40,263 bases of DNA, taken from an uncultured Clostridia bacterium. Its GTDB lineage: Bacteria; Bacillota; Clostridia; Christensenellales; UBA1242. The notes under the pieces are model-generated. The model made no database searches. It was given only the letters and a program-made list of their open reading frames with translations, and had not been told where the DNA came from. Made by a program: the position numbers and the translations under genes. How positions within the stretch are numbered: position 1 is the first letter of the stretch; each line of letters begins with the position of its first letter. This document shows positions 32,941 through 40,263 of this stretch, one piece after another. Where the stretch lies: positions 1 to 40,263 of the forward strand of contig CAMUJQ010000002.1 in NCBI GenBank assembly GCA_947089305.1. Reading direction: 5' to 3'.

Positions 32941-33748
32941 ATGCTTTATTAAATAACAAACTATACATCATATAACCGTCAAGGCCTTGAGTTTTTCCTT
33001 CATCTAAAACAAATTCAATGTAACTTCCTGCTGCAACCGTTTCAAAAGTGTAGTTAATTGAAAACTTATATGTATAATCTTTTTTATTTTCAAAATAAAA
33101 ACTATCAGTTGAATATATTTCTTTTTCTTGATTTTTTTGCGCATCATATAAATTTATTTTATATGTACAGAGCCCTCTTCCACTTGTTCTAAGTTTAAAA
33201 TACATGTTTTTAAGTTCAAGCTCACTAAACGATTCTTTAAAAATAAATTTAATTGTTATATATTTTTTTATGTCTGAAGAATTAACTTTTTTATTTTCAA
33301 ACTTAGACAAACTCATTTCAGGGTCTAGTTTGCTTCCACTTTCTCCCGAATCATTTTCATAATTATAGAATACTTCAACATTATTCATAAATATCTTTGT
33401 TGGCTCAAGCTTAATAGTTGCTAAATAAATCCAACTTATAATTGCACCAACTATAGCAATTGAGAAAAAACAAATTGCAAAGAGTGCTATTCTTTTATAA
33501 TCAATATTTTTAGGAACACCTAAATCGTGTCTCTTTTTAGCTCTTTTATATTTTCTAAATTCACGATTAGACATTTCCTCAAGGGGTTTTTTAGGTTTAT
33601 AAGTAAACATGTTTTCAATTTTTTGATTTAATTGTTCAGCTTCTGCTAAAATGTTCGGATTAGTTAAAAGCATGTGCATCTTTTTATTTTCTATATTTTT
33701 AATAATTACCTTATCAAACTTTGGCAACTCTTTTTTAATTTCGCCCAC
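32939..33748 (-). CDS. Unknown single-span membrane protein
   Basis: This protein of 269 residues is not recognised. It has a charged cytosolic N-terminal region of about 85 residues (including a basic SNREFRKYKRAKKRH stretch), one membrane span (about 87-110) and an outer beta-rich domain of about 160 residues. It is the last gene of the argS-typA-unknown-dnaB run, 19 nt after dnaB. The start codon is GTG at 33748 with AAAGGAGG. Its place downstream of dnaB does not suggest a replication role by itself. Confidence 0.7.
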   Translation of the reverse strand: MGEIKKELPKFDKVIIKNIENKKMHMLLTNPNILAEAEQLNQKIENMFTYKPKKPLEEMSNREFRKYKRAKKRHDLGVPKNIDYKRIALFAICFFSIAIVGAIISWIYLATIKLEPTKIFMNNVEVFYNYENDSGESGSKLDPEMSLSKFENKKVNSSDIKKYITIKFIFKESFSELELKNMYFKLRTSGRGLCTYKINLYDAQKNQEKEIYSTDSFYFENKKDYTYKFSINYTFETVAAGSYIEFVLDEGKTQGLDGYMMYSLLFNKA

Positions 33749-33767
33749 TTTTAACCTCCTTTATTTT

Positions 33768-35219
33768 TTAAAATATTGCATCAAAATCCACAGATTCCAT
33801 TTCAGGTGGTGCATCACTATCGCTTAATTGATTTTCACTTTTCTTTGCTTTTGGAGCTGTTCTTAATAAACTCTCCTTATTTGCATCAAAGTCAAGATTT
33901 TTAAAGCTTGTAATTTCTCCAATCCATTTGAGTTTAATAGTATCAAGTTCACCGTTACGATGTTTAGCAATAATAAGTTCACAAATTGATTGTTCGCCAT
34001 CTTTTATTTCAACATCGTTATACATTTCAGGTTTATATAAAAACATAACAATATCTGCATCTTGCTCAATTGCACCGCTTTCACGAAGATCGCTTAAAAT
34101 TGGTCTATGGTCTGCACGAGTTTCAGTAGCACGACTCAACTGACTTAACACAATAACAGGAACATCTAACTCACGTGCTAAAATTTTTAACGAACGAGAA
34201 AACTCAGATACTTCTTGTTGTCTATTTACATCTCTACCTTTTTTACTGCTTTGCATAAGTTGAAGATAATCAATTAATATTAAATCTAAACCTTGCTCGC
34301 GTTGTAATCTGCGGCATTTACTTAAAATTTCAACTGGTGTATTTAAACTTGAATCGTCTATATAAATTTTAGTTTCAGCCAATTTTTTCTTTGCTTGAAT
34401 TATAGCATCCCATTCTTCTTTTGAGAGTTTTCCATTTTTAGCTTTTTTCATAGATACATTTGCGGCATTACATAAAACTCTTTGTGCAAGTTGAATTTTA
34501 GGCATTTCAAGGTTAAACACTGCAACTCGGCCTCCATTAAGAGCAACATTAGATACAATGTTCATTCCAAAACTTGTTTTTCCAACACCGGGACGAGCGG
34601 CTATTAATATCAAATCACTTTTTTGAAGACCGTTTGTCATTTCATCTAATTTGTGAAAGCCCGTTTTAAGCCCTTGTAAACTTTCAGGATCACGATAAAT
34701 TTGATCCATTCTTGCAATAACTTCATTTAAAGTTATTCCAATAGCTGTTAAACTAGATATATCTTGTTCTTTTGATAAATCAAACACACTTTTTTCTGCC
34801 GTTGCAATCGCTTCTGTTAAATCTTGACTTTCAAAACCAGTATTAACAATATTTTGTCCTGCTTGAATAAGTTTTCTAAGAACACTTTTAGTTTTAACTA
34901 TTGAAACATAATTTTTAAAGTTAGCGGCACTAGGCAAAACTGATGTTAAACTAGAAATATATTCTAAGCCACCAGTTTTATCAACAAGATTATTAGATAA
35001 AATAACATCAGATAAAGTAACATAATCAATAGGATTACTTTTTAAATACAACTCTTTCATAGAATCGAAAATTATAGCATTAGCTTCACTATAAAAATCA
35101 TCTCTATCAATTTCTCCAAAAATAGTTGATGAGCACTCTTTATCTATAAGTAAACATCCCAACAATGCTTGTTCAGCTTCTAAACTTTGAGGTAAAATGC
35201 GTGGTTTAACTTTTTCCAT
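33768..35219 (-). CDS. dnaB: Replicative DNA helicase
   Basis: This is the hexameric helicase that unwinds DNA at the replication fork (called DnaC in Bacillus). The N-terminal helical domain begins PQSLEAEQALLGCLL. The RecA-like C-terminal domain has Walker A ARPGVGKTSF (208-217) and LILIDYLQLMQ (about 309-319), followed by the RQQEVSEFSRSLKILARE arginine-rich helix and QLSRATETR. The 483 residues are slightly long because of an acidic C-terminal tail. The start directly follows the stop of the upstream gene, so it is translationally coupled. Confidence 0.97.
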   Translation of the reverse strand: MEKVKPRILPQSLEAEQALLGCLLIDKECSSTIFGEIDRDDFYSEANAIIFDSMKELYLKSNPIDYVTLSDVILSNNLVDKTGGLEYISSLTSVLPSAANFKNYVSIVKTKSVLRKLIQAGQNIVNTGFESQDLTEAIATAEKSVFDLSKEQDISSLTAIGITLNEVIARMDQIYRDPESLQGLKTGFHKLDEMTNGLQKSDLILIAARPGVGKTSFGMNIVSNVALNGGRVAVFNLEMPKIQLAQRVLCNAANVSMKKAKNGKLSKEEWDAIIQAKKKLAETKIYIDDSSLNTPVEILSKCRRLQREQGLDLILIDYLQLMQSSKKGRDVNRQQEVSEFSRSLKILARELDVPVIVLSQLSRATETRADHRPILSDLRESGAIEQDADIVMFLYKPEMYNDVEIKDGEQSICELIIAKHRNGELDTIKLKWIGEITSFKNLDFDANKESLLRTAPKAKKSENQLSDSDAPPEMESVDFDAIF

Positions 35220-35768
35220 TTATTTTTTCCTTTTACTTTTGAAATTTCCGTATTTCTTTTGCTTTATTTTTTGTTTTTTATCTATATCTTTAAGATTAAC
35301 ACTTTTATTGTCTTTTGGCAAGTTAATTTGATTTTTATCTATCTCTTCTTTACTATTTTCGCAAAGTTTATCTTCTTCTTCAGCTGTTTCTATTTTTATA
35401 TTATCTTTCTCAATCGTAGTTTCTTTTTCTTCAGTCTGCTCAACAGTTTCTTTTTGTTTTTTTAATTCTTCATTATATTTATCAACAATTGCCTGCGCAT
35501 TTTTAATTTGTCTTAGTTTTTTAGCTCTTTTACTTATTAATTTATCAATCCATAAAACCACTCCCCAAAGAGCTAGCAATATTGCTGAAAAAATTACTAC
35601 TGTTAAAGCCGTATGTAAATTATTTTTTTCAAATACATAACCTAAATATAAACATAATGGAAGCGAAATAACTGAAAGCATAAAATATTGTTTTATGCGT
35701 CTAGCAAGTTTCTTTTTTTCTACCGCTTTAGATTTTTCTATATACTCATTTGCTCGCCTTTGATTCAT
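35220..35768 (-). CDS. Unknown two-span membrane protein with charged tail
   Basis: This protein of 182 residues has a basic N-terminus (about 28 residues), two membrane spans (about 29-47 and 54-74) and a long, highly charged C-terminal tail. The tail is Glu/Lys rich, low in complexity and very basic at the end (KKYGNFKSKRKK). No family is recognised. It lies between typA (20-nt gap) and dnaB (adjacent). The ribosome site AAGGAGG is strong. Confidence 0.7.
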   Translation of the reverse strand: MNQRRANEYIEKSKAVEKKKLARRIKQYFMLSVISLPLCLYLGYVFEKNNLHTALTVVIFSAILLALWGVVLWIDKLISKRAKKLRQIKNAQAIVDKYNEELKKQKETVEQTEEKETTIEKDNIKIETAEEEDKLCENSKEEIDKNQINLPKDNKSVNLKDIDKKQKIKQKKYGNFKSKRKK

Positions 35769-35788
35769 TTTTCGCCTCCTTTTAATTT

Positions 35789-37615
35789 TTAATCATTTTT
35801 TGCGTGAAAACTCATTCTTCCACGTTTTACATGGTCAAGTTCAATTTTTCTCATTCTTATACTTTTTGGTGTAACTTCTAAAAGTTCATCATCAGCCAAA
35901 AATTCTAAACTGGCTTCCAAACTTAATATTTTTGGAGGAGAAAGTCTAACTGTTTCATCACTTCCAGATGCACGCATATTTGTTAAGGCTTTTTTCTTGC
36001 AAATATTAATAACAAGGTCTTCTCCGCGAGGATTTTCTCCAACAACCATCCCGCCATAAACTGGAACACCAGCACCAACAAACAAGGTTCCGCGACCTTC
36101 AGCATTTGCAAGCCCGTAAGCTGTTGAATCTCCAGTTTCAAAAGCAATTAAACTTCCCATATTTCTTCTGATAATTTCACCACGATACTCGTCGTATCTA
36201 TCAAATACGCTCGACATAATTCCTTCGCCTTTTGTATCTGTTAAAAATTCACTCTTATAACCAAATAAACCACGGCTTGGAATATAAAATTCTGCACGCA
36301 TTCTAGCCCCAACTGGAGTCATTTGAATCAACTCACCTTTTCTAAGCCCCATTTTTTCCATAACTGTTCCAATGCTTTCTTCTTTAACATCCACAACAAG
36401 TTTATCAATAGGTTCTAAAAGTTTGCCATTTGAATCGCGTTTATATAAAACCTTTGGCATAGAAACTTGAAATTCATAACCTTCTCTACGCATGTTTTCA
36501 ATTAAAATAGATAAATGCATTTCTCCACGACCTGCAACAATGAAACGTTCTGTTGTTTCACCATCTTTAACGCGCAAGGATAAATCTCTATCTGCTTCTT
36601 TATATAAGCGTTCTCTTAAATGACGACTAGTTACAAATTTTCCTTCTTTGCCAGCAAAGGGACTGTCGTTAACCATAAAGGTCATTTCAACACTAGGTTC
36701 GCTAATTTTTACAAACTCAAGAGGTTCAACACGTGTTGCATCACAAATTGTGTTACCTATGCGAACATCGCTATTTAATCCAATTAATGCAATATCGCCG
36801 GCTTCAATTTTGTTTGCAGAAACTCTATTCATACCTTCAAATTCATAAAGAGCAGTAACTTTTGCTTTTGTTTGTTTTTCTTTATCATAATAATCGCATA
36901 TTACAATATTGTCACCTACATTTAAAATTCCACGTTCAACACGGCCAACAGCCATCTTCCCTAAAAAGTCGCTATGTTCTGTTGCTGAAACTAAAACTTG
37001 AACTTCTCCAACATTTTCATTTTTAGGTGGGTCAATGTGGTTAATTATTGTTTCAAAAAGCGGTATCATGTCACTTCCGCGCATGTTAGGATCTGTTGAT
37101 GCAATACCTTCTCTTGCACTAGCATAAATAATTGGGCTATCAAGTTGAACTTCACTTGCATTTAATTCCATTAATAACTCTAATACTTCGTCTGCAACTT
37201 CAGTTAAGCGCGCATCTGGACGATCAATTTTGTTTATTACAATAATAACTTTTAAATTAAGTTCAAGTGCCTTAGATAATACAAAACGAGTTTGAGGCAT
37301 TGGTCCTTCAAAGGCATCCACAACAAGTAAAACTCCATCTGTCATTTTTAAAACACGTTCAACTTCACCGCCAAAATCTGCGTGTCCTGGGGTGTCAATT
37401 ACATTAACTTTTGTATCTTTATAGAAAAAACTTGCGTTTTTAGCTAAGATTGTGATGCCACGTTCGCGTTCAAGTGCGTTGCTGTCCATTACTCGATCTG
37501 CCACTGCTTGATTTTTTCTAAATACTTGACCTTGTTTTAAAAGTTCGTTTACTAAACTTGTTTTACCATGGTCAACGTGTGCTATTATAGCTATGTTTCT
37601 AATGTTTTTGTTCAT
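35789..37615 (-). CDS. typA: Ribosome-associated GTPase TypA/BipA
   Basis: This translational GTPase acts in 50S assembly and stress or low-temperature adaptation. The G domain starts NIAIIAHVDHGKTSL (P-loop about 12-20) and has switch II DTPGHADFGGEVER and NKIDRPDAR. The elongation-factor-like domains and the C-terminal TypA-specific region follow (GLFGYKSEFLTDTKGEG and SPPKILSLEASLEFLADDELLEVTP). The 608 residues are normal. It is 21 nt after argS in the same operon. Confidence 0.97.
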   Translation of the reverse strand: MNKNIRNIAIIAHVDHGKTSLVNELLKQGQVFRKNQAVADRVMDSNALERERGITILAKNASFFYKDTKVNVIDTPGHADFGGEVERVLKMTDGVLLVVDAFEGPMPQTRFVLSKALELNLKVIIVINKIDRPDARLTEVADEVLELLMELNASEVQLDSPIIYASAREGIASTDPNMRGSDMIPLFETIINHIDPPKNENVGEVQVLVSATEHSDFLGKMAVGRVERGILNVGDNIVICDYYDKEKQTKAKVTALYEFEGMNRVSANKIEAGDIALIGLNSDVRIGNTICDATRVEPLEFVKISEPSVEMTFMVNDSPFAGKEGKFVTSRHLRERLYKEADRDLSLRVKDGETTERFIVAGRGEMHLSILIENMRREGYEFQVSMPKVLYKRDSNGKLLEPIDKLVVDVKEESIGTVMEKMGLRKGELIQMTPVGARMRAEFYIPSRGLFGYKSEFLTDTKGEGIMSSVFDRYDEYRGEIIRRNMGSLIAFETGDSTAYGLANAEGRGTLFVGAGVPVYGGMVVGENPRGEDLVINICKKKALTNMRASGSDETVRLSPPKILSLEASLEFLADDELLEVTPKSIRMRKIELDHVKRGRMSFHAKND

Positions 37616-37636
37616 TGTATTAATTTGTCCTTTTGT

Positions 37637-39319
37637 TTACATTTTTTCCACTACGGGAATTCCTAAAAGATTAAAACCAAATTTAAGCGCATTAGAAACT
37701 GCATAGCAAGTTGAAAGGCGACTTTTTGTTAAGTTTACATCTTCTGTTATTATTTTGTTGTTGTTGTAGAATTGATTAAATGTTTTTGCAATATCAATTA
37801 AATATTTTGATATATTACTTGGCTCGCGTTCATTTAATGCAGCAATGTTGTTATCTTTAAAGAAATATAAAAGCCTATAAACTTTTTGTTCTTCACTAGT
37901 TAAAAGATTTTCATTAAACTCAAAACCGTTTATACCTTGATTTTTTGCTTTAACAAACAAACTATTAATTCGAGCAAGCACATATTGTAGATAAGGGCCT
38001 GTTTCACCATCAAATTGAAGCGTTCTATCTAAATTAAACACAATGTCTTTACTTCGCGATGTAGAAAGCGCATTAAAAACAAGTGCGCCCACGCCAATTT
38101 TTTTAGATAGATCATTTATATCAACATCTTCTGCCTTACCTTTTTCTATTATGGCAGTTTTAGCACGTAATTTTGCTTCAGCTAAAATATCTTTAAGTAG
38201 CGCCATTGCACCAAGTCGGCTCGAAAGTTTTCCAGTTTCCAAACTGTATCGTCCATAATAAATATGCTCAAGTTTTTTTGCTGTATCGTAACCAAGTAAC
38301 TCAACAATTTTAAACACATTTTTAAAATGGTTTATTTGCTCGTTTGCTGTTATATAGATTAGTGCATCAAAATTGTGTTCTTTTTCACGTTCAACGGCTG
38401 CAGCTATATCGCGAAGTGGGTAAAGCGTATAACCTGCACTATTAACAAGCACACTAACCGTTAAACCATAAGGCTTAAGATCGACAATTATTGCGCCGTC
38501 ATCCCCAACTTGTGAAATCTTTTTATCTCTAAGTTCTTTTAAATATTTTTGAGAAAATTTTTCGTAATAAGCTTCTCCATTAAAACTATCAAACTTAATA
38601 TTGAATTCATCAAAAATGGATTGGGTCCCCGATAAAGTTGTTTTTTTAATATAATCAAAGAGTGTTGTAGCTTCTTTATCTTTTGCACCTATTTTTAACG
38701 TCCAATCTTGAGCCTGCGCTTTAAGTTCGGCATCTTCTTCACATGCAACCACGCAGTTAGAATATAAAGCTTGAAGCTCATTTAAATTGCATTTTAAAAT
38801 GTCTTTGTTTATCTGTTTTGAATAAGCAATCATTTTGCCGTAATTTATCCCAAAGTCGCCTAAGTAGTTTAGTTTTTTAACTTTATAGCCATAAGTTTCA
38901 AACATGTTAGATAGTGCTGACCCTAAAATTGTGTTTCGCATGTGCCCTATGTGAAAATGCTTTGCAAGGTTTACACTAGAAAAATCTATTGCAACAATTT
39001 TGTTTTTACCAACGTTTTCTACAAAGTAATCTGTTCCGTTTTTTTGCAAGTTTGAAAACACATCGCTTGCAAGTTTAGTTTTATCTATATGAAAATTTAC
39101 GTATCCCGATTTAGCTTCAACTTGCATTCCATCAATTTTTATTTTGCTTGCAACATCGTTTGCTATTTCAACGGGGCTTTTTCTTAAAGTTTTGCTTAAA
39201 CTAAAACATGGAAAAGAATAGTCGCCATTTGCGTCTGTTTTATTTGTAACTAATAAGTTATTTTCAAACTCACCTATTTCATTTTTAATTGCTTTTAAAG
39301 CCAAACTTTTATAGTCCAT
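37637..39319 (-). CDS. argS: Arginyl-tRNA synthetase
   Basis: The enzyme charges tRNA-Arg. It is class I: HIGH motif FHIGHMRN at 122-129, preceded by the ArgS N-terminal domain. A GKLSSRLGA block (near residue 365) stands where other class I enzymes have KMSKS. The DALR anticodon-binding domain forms the C-terminus (FDGETGPYLQYVLARINSL, then a helical end). The 560 residues are normal. It is the first gene of a five-gene operon; the ATG follows GGAG and a good promoter. Confidence 0.96.
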   Translation of the reverse strand: MDYKSLALKAIKNEIGEFENNLLVTNKTDANGDYSFPCFSLSKTLRKSPVEIANDVASKIKIDGMQVEAKSGYVNFHIDKTKLASDVFSNLQKNGTDYFVENVGKNKIVAIDFSSVNLAKHFHIGHMRNTILGSALSNMFETYGYKVKKLNYLGDFGINYGKMIAYSKQINKDILKCNLNELQALYSNCVVACEEDAELKAQAQDWTLKIGAKDKEATTLFDYIKKTTLSGTQSIFDEFNIKFDSFNGEAYYEKFSQKYLKELRDKKISQVGDDGAIIVDLKPYGLTVSVLVNSAGYTLYPLRDIAAAVEREKEHNFDALIYITANEQINHFKNVFKIVELLGYDTAKKLEHIYYGRYSLETGKLSSRLGAMALLKDILAEAKLRAKTAIIEKGKAEDVDINDLSKKIGVGALVFNALSTSRSKDIVFNLDRTLQFDGETGPYLQYVLARINSLFVKAKNQGINGFEFNENLLTSEEQKVYRLLYFFKDNNIAALNEREPSNISKYLIDIAKTFNQFYNNNKIITEDVNLTKSRLSTCYAVSNALKFGFNLLGIPVVEKM

Positions 39320-39343
39320 ATTTTCTCCATTATATATTTACAT

Positions 39344-39372
39344 AGTTTAGCACAACTACACAATAATTGCAA
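39344..39372 (-). promoter_or_regulatory. Promoter of the argS-typA-dnaB operon
   Basis: Minus-strand TTGCAA (39367-39372), 17 bp, TAAACT (39344-39349) with TGC before it (extended -10). Confidence 0.65.
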
Positions 39373-39410
39373 GTAATAGCAATTAAATTGTTTATAACTA
39401 AATAATTAAA

Positions 39411-39447
39411 ATAAAAAAACTACCATTTCATCTGGCAGTTTTTTATT
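39411..39447 (-). terminator. Terminator of the surface-protein gene
   Basis: On the minus strand CTGCCA pairs with TGGTAG (one G-U pair), extended by A/T runs over 39413-39447. A T run follows. Confidence 0.8.
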
Positions 39448-39462
39448 ATCTATACTATTTGC

Positions 39463-39550
39463 TTACTTTCTTAAAATAGGTCGATTGTAGAGAGTAGAAG
39501 ATAAATCCAAACTCCCTGCGTTCTTTTTATACGCTTCTTTTAAAGCACAC
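39463..39550 (-). pseudogene. Possible decayed 3' end of a second surface-protein gene
   Basis: Between the surface-protein stop and its terminator, the minus strand holds a protein-like tail in another frame: ALKEAYKKNAGSLDLSS followed by TLYNRPILRK and TAA. NRPILRK resembles the way repetitive GLUG-type surface proteins end. A stop codon closes the frame upstream, so it is a remnant at best. Confidence 0.3.
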
Positions 39551-39557
39551 TACATAT

Positions 39558-40263
39558 TTAAATGTTAAGTGTTGGGAACCCACTAAAATCCCACTCGCTA
39601 GTAAAACCAAAAGTATCTTTATAATCATTAAAGTTTCTATTATATCTTTCGCTTTCCGCGTTATATAGAAGACCTGCTGCATTTAATATTCCAGCGCCAT
39701 AAATACCATATACTACATGAATTTGAGGAATTATAATTGAGAAATCTGTATAAGCTTTTGCAGTTGGATCCATTGCTCTATCTTGAGAAACATTAATTGC
39801 TGCAACAAGTTGTTCTGCATAGAATATTGTTGTTCCTCTATTATAATTAACAGAACCTTGAACTTTATTAAGCACAAAGCAATTTATTAAATCCCCTGCA
39901 CCTCTTGCTCTATTTCTTCCAGCATCTGAAATTGTATCATTTGCAAAAGTTTGGCCTGTTACGTTTTTAGTTTTGGCATAACGAGTACCAAGTTGACTAT
40001 TAAAGTTATTAGTAAATATAACACTTGAAGCTTGAGCGTTGTTGCCTAATGTAGAGAATAATCCACATTGATCTGCGCCACCTTCAAATATAGTTGTTAC
40101 ACTTGAATTATTAAAGTTTGCACCATCTTCTGCAATAACTGCAACCCCAGCTGCACTACTTACAGCTGAAATAGTTGACTGCATGCTTACAAGTGAAACT
40201 TCTGCTCCACTTAATGTTGAAGCAAAGCCACCAACTGAACCACCACCAGTTACACGAGAATTT
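39558..40263 (-). CDS. Surface protein with GLUG-like repeats, C-terminal part (5' end outside window)
   Basis: The frame stays open to the window edge, so at least 235 residues are the end of a larger protein. At its start in the window VTGGGSVGGFASTLSGAEV matches the Gly-rich turns of GLUG-type or similar beta-helical repeats of secreted adhesin-like proteins. The rest is rich in Asn, Ser, Thr and Ala, with almost no Lys compared with cytosolic neighbours. It ends SEWDFSGFPTLNI. Function and anchoring cannot be seen here. It contrasts with the housekeeping operon downstream. Confidence 0.75.
   Translation of the reverse strand, partial: NSRVTGGGSVGGFASTLSGAEVSLVSMQSTISAVSSAAGVAVIAEDGANFNNSSVTTIFEGGADQCGLFSTLGNNAQASSVIFTNNFNSQLGTRYAKTKNVTGQTFANDTISDAGRNRARGAGDLINCFVLNKVQGSVNYNRGTTIFYAEQLVAAINVSQDRAMDPTAKAYTDFSIIIPQIHVVYGIYGAGILNAAGLLYNAESERYNRNFNDYKDTFGFTSEWDFSGFPTLNI

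Noticed and set aside
1..40263. CRISPR arrays, insertion sequences, prophage genes, tRNA genes
   Set aside because: No regularly spaced repeats, transposase or integrase motifs, phage structural genes or tRNA cloverleaf sequences were found on reading both strands.

Overview
This window looks like a piece of the chromosome of a strongly AT-rich Bacillota (Firmicutes), most likely an uncultured Clostridia-type lineage. The evidence is gene content: a SpoIIE phosphatase with its membrane and Cys-rich regions, SpoVG, a secA-prfB pair as in Bacillus, a stand-alone Smr protein, a DgkB/YegS-type lipid kinase, a DUF6273 exported protein and tandem DUF1540 motifs. The genetic code appears standard: Trp is TGG in the genes checked, stops checked are TAA or TAG, and RF2 is present. 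No phage, IS element, CRISPR array or tRNA gene was recognised.

Layout. (1) 1-839: the 5' part of a 23S rRNA gene on the minus strand. It is driven by two tandem consensus promoters at about 1.1-1.2 kb, and protein genes rather than a 16S gene lie upstream. (2) 1255-3555: an operon of four small tandem paralogues sharing a VKLA motif, plus an unknown gene. (3) 3596-7273: NADAR-domain protein, phosphofructokinase-like kinase, heavy-metal permease, signal peptidase I and a 40-residue ORF. (4) 7375-12902: P-loop kinase-like protein, YwaF-type membrane protein, a pyrG-methyltransferase-TfoX_N operon, and a HipA-like kinase with an altered catalytic residue. (5) 13049-17686, plus strand: ABC exporter, two tandem comFC genes and murC. 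(6) 17859-20000: DUF1540 protein, rplI, spoVG and two unknown small genes. (7) 20099-27710, minus strand: secA-prfB, lipid kinase plus a small membrane protein, Smr protein and spoIIE. (8) 27814-31512, plus strand: an unknown membrane protein, an unknown lipoprotein and gltX. (9) 31553-39319, minus strand: a DUF6273 exported protein behind a promoter whose spacer contains a run of ten G, then a long argS-typA-unknown-dnaB-unknown operon. (10) 39558-40263: the C-terminal part of a repetitive surface protein.

Most genes are housekeeping: cell wall (murC), secretion (secA, lepB), translation (23S, rplI, prfB, gltX, argS, typA), nucleotides (pyrG), replication (dnaB) and sporulation (spoIIE, spoVG). 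The unusual content is mainly regulatory. There is a probable phase-variable poly-G promoter in front of a surface protein. A 23S gene appears unlinked from 16S. Many transcription units look leaderless, with a -10 box 5-9 nt before an ATG and no ribosome binding site. There is also an undescribed four-copy small-protein family.
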